The notes below the pieces were generated by a model, which did not search any database, was not told where the DNA came from, and worked only from the letters and a program-made list of their open reading frames with translations. Of a DNA stretch of 14,195 bases, positions 12,509 to 14,195 are shown in pieces. The position numbers were made by a program, and so were the translations under genes. This stretch comes from Candidatus Agrococcus pullicola (GTDB lineage: Bacteria > Actinomycetota > Actinomycetes > Actinomycetales > Microbacteriaceae), in contig DXDC01000123.1 in the NCBI GenBank assembly GCA_019115685.1, positions 1 to 14,195 on the forward strand. The letters are read 5' to 3'. Numbering within the stretch: the first letter of the stretch is position 1; each line of letters opens with the position of its first letter.

Positions 12509-14195
12509 ATGGGCTGGGATATGGCAGCGGATTCGCCTGTCAAGACACGACACGACACGGCCCGACGCATCCTTGATGCTGCCTACGCTCAAGAAGGTAT
12601 GGCGCTCGTTGCACAGGGTCTCGCTGGCATGGGCAAGACCTACTTTCTGCGAGAACTGATGGAGTTGGCGGAGGCGGACAACCGCTGGGCCGTCACCCAC
12701 GTGACCGCAGACATCTTCGAGCGCGACGAACCGTACGGCTTTCTCGAACGTCTCCTGAGCGGGCCCGCTTTACGGATACCTGACCGCGATCCCGTTGACG
12801 GCACGCAGAAGCAACCCATTTCCGTCGCGCGCGAGCTGCTTCGACACGCGAACATCGCGACGGCTGTACAACAGGTAATCATCGTGGACGACGCGCAGTG
12901 GGTCGATACCGAATCGGCGCTCGTGCTTCGATATCTGCTTCCGAGGCTGACGCAGCGAAGCATGCTCGCTGCGTTCGGTGTCCGCACGCCACACGCTCCC
13001 GGCGGGTTCGGCGAGCACCTCGAACAGCTCGTCTCCGACAATCCACGCAACCGCCTCTTGACGTTCGAACCGCTGACGGCCGAGGAGATCCGACTCCTGT
13101 CGCATGCCCGGCTGGGGAGGAGCATTTCCCCCCGTACTGCGGATCGCCTGCTGAACTCTACCGGCGGATCCTTCCTGCACATCGCCAGCATTTTCGACCA
13201 CCTCACCGAGGACGAGGTCTCGCGACTGCACCTGACCTGGGATATTCCGCTGCGGATGATGCACCCGAAGAAAAACCCGTTACTGATCGGTTACGACAAT
13301 CTCAGCGCACCGACGAAGGCGACCACCGAGATCGTCTGCCTGAGCGGCGGGATGACACAGTCCGAGCTCGCGCAGGCGGCCTCGGAGCTGCACGAACCCA
13401 TCGCACTGGACGAGGCGTTGAAGGAGGGGGTGCTGAAGGAGTCCGGGTTCGGAGCAACCGTCATGCCGACGCACGCGCTTGTTGCGCATGCTGTGCAGGA
13501 TGCCCTCCCCGCCGCTCGCTCACGCGCCATTTCGCGCGTCCTCGCGAAGCTCACCGACGGGTTCCGTTCGGTTCACTACGCGCTCAACGCCGCTGACCGC
13601 CTCGATGAGGAGCTCCTCCAACAGGTGCGGGAGTACGTGAAACTGGCGACGGAGACGAACGCGTTCGCGAATATCAATACGGTGTTGGAGGCGGCGCTCG
13701 AACTCGTGCAGGCAGATCAACCGGAAGCACGTCGCGAGCTGCTGGTGTCGCTCGGGCTTGTGAATCTGCGTAACAAGACCCTCTTCCTGCTTCTGCATCG
13801 CTATGACGAGTACCAGCGGCTCGACGACGATTTCGTGCATGAGCTGCTCGCGATAGCGCTCAGCGCTTACCATCCCGAGGTGCCATTCCCGCAGGAGCGC
13901 GCCATGCATCTGCTCCAGCGGCAGGCGACGAACGCGGACGAGATCACGGTGCAGGCATACCTGGCGCTGCTCATTGTGATCATGAATATGCGCACGTTGG
14001 ATTACACGCACGTGCCAGCGCTGCTCGCCCACGCCAAGAGCTTGCAGCAGCACGTTCCGGCGGACCCGACAGTCCTGCGGGATGCTCGTCTTGCGTGGAT
14101 AGCCGATCCGGCCGGGCACTTGGCGCTCCTGCAGGGATTTGAGACGGTGCTGCTGCACAGAAATTACGACATCGAGGGCACACGCGCTTCGATCC
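12509..14195 (+). CDS. AAA-type ATPase, probable large LuxR-like (LAL) regulator, partial at the right edge
   Basis: From the ATG at 12509 the frame stays open for 562 codons to the window end, so the C-terminus is missing. Near the N-terminus is a P-loop, GLAGMGKT (37-44), and a Walker B strand VIIVDDAQWVD (123-133), the pattern of the AAA_16/STAND-type ATPase module found in LAL regulators. The arginine-rich ATPase domain ends around residue 260. Then come a likely winged-helix stretch (about 265-360, with GGMTQSELAQAASELHEP) and a leucine/alanine-rich helical region that resembles helical-repeat sensor domains. A LuxR-type DNA-binding helix-turn-helix would be expected at the C-terminus, outside the window, so regulator status is inferred. 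A further ATG four codons in (12521) is a possible start. Ligand and targets are unknown. Confidence 0.8.
   Translation, partial: MGWDMAADSPVKTRHDTARRILDAAYAQEGMALVAQGLAGMGKTYFLRELMELAEADNRWAVTHVTADIFERDEPYGFLERLLSGPALRIPDRDPVDGTQKQPISVARELLRHANIATAVQQVIIVDDAQWVDTESALVLRYLLPRLTQRSMLAAFGVRTPHAPGGFGEHLEQLVSDNPRNRLLTFEPLTAEEIRLLSHARLGRSISPRTADRLLNSTGGSFLHIASIFDHLTEDEVSRLHLTWDIPLRMMHPKKNPLLIGYDNLSAPTKATTEIVCLSGGMTQSELAQAASELHEPIALDEALKEGVLKESGFGATVMPTHALVAHAVQDALPAARSRAISRVLAKLTDGFRSVHYALNAADRLDEELLQQVREYVKLATETNAFANINTVLEAALELVQADQPEARRELLVSLGLVNLRNKTLFLLLHRYDEYQRLDDDFVHELLAIALSAYHPEVPFPQERAMHLLQRQATNADEITVQAYLALLIVIMNMRTLDYTHVPALLAHAKSLQQHVPADPTVLRDARLAWIADPAGHLALLQGFETVLLHRNYDIEGTRASI

Overview
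The window is high-GC DNA with many GTG starts and several promoters whose -10 element lies only 6-7 bases before a start codon. Its sdhCDAB order, actinobacterial-type CydA and DtxR/IdeR-like box point to an actinomycete, most likely the Micrococcales (Microbacteriaceae-like). That lineage is inferred from gene content and composition, not from a marker gene search.

Layout. Bases 1-1046 (minus) hold the N-terminal 348 codons of cydA, the catalytic subunit of cytochrome bd oxidase, running off the left edge. It is transcribed away from a BlaI/MecI-type repressor and an M56 (BlaR1-like) membrane metallopeptidase on the plus strand (1157-2483). The 110-bp gap between them holds two identical-architecture palindromes, TTCTAC-N5-GTAGAA, 41 bp apart and placed over candidate promoters in both directions. 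A complete succinate dehydrogenase operon follows, sdhC-sdhD-sdhA-sdhB (2589-6113), preceded by a DtxR/IdeR-like iron box and closed by a strong bidirectional terminator. Convergent to it is a lipoprotein gene of unknown function (minus), and upstream of that an orphan ptsI (PTS enzyme I, minus). A 54-bp divergent promoter region separates ptsI from a YihY/BrkB-family membrane protein (plus), which carries a perfect EF-hand consensus loop. The gap after it contains four alternating copies of an imperfect 21-base repeat. Next are exonuclease III (xthA) and tryptophanyl-tRNA synthetase (trpS), 11 bp apart, a RimJ/RimL-type GNAT acetyltransferase, and the first 562 codons of a large AAA-type ATPase resembling LAL (large LuxR) regulators, which runs off the right edge.

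How it fits together. The left half is respiratory: a low-oxygen/stress quinol oxidase and succinate:quinone oxidoreductase, each with its own visible regulatory signal (BlaI-type operators; iron box). The right half is mostly housekeeping (sugar transport phosphorylation, DNA repair, translation) plus an unassigned regulator. The best candidates for something new are the inferred BlaI/M56 control of cytochrome bd oxidase, the alternating repeat cluster at 9755-9873, and the EF-hand loop in the BrkB-family protein. I saw no tRNA or rRNA gene, CRISPR array, insertion sequence or prophage.
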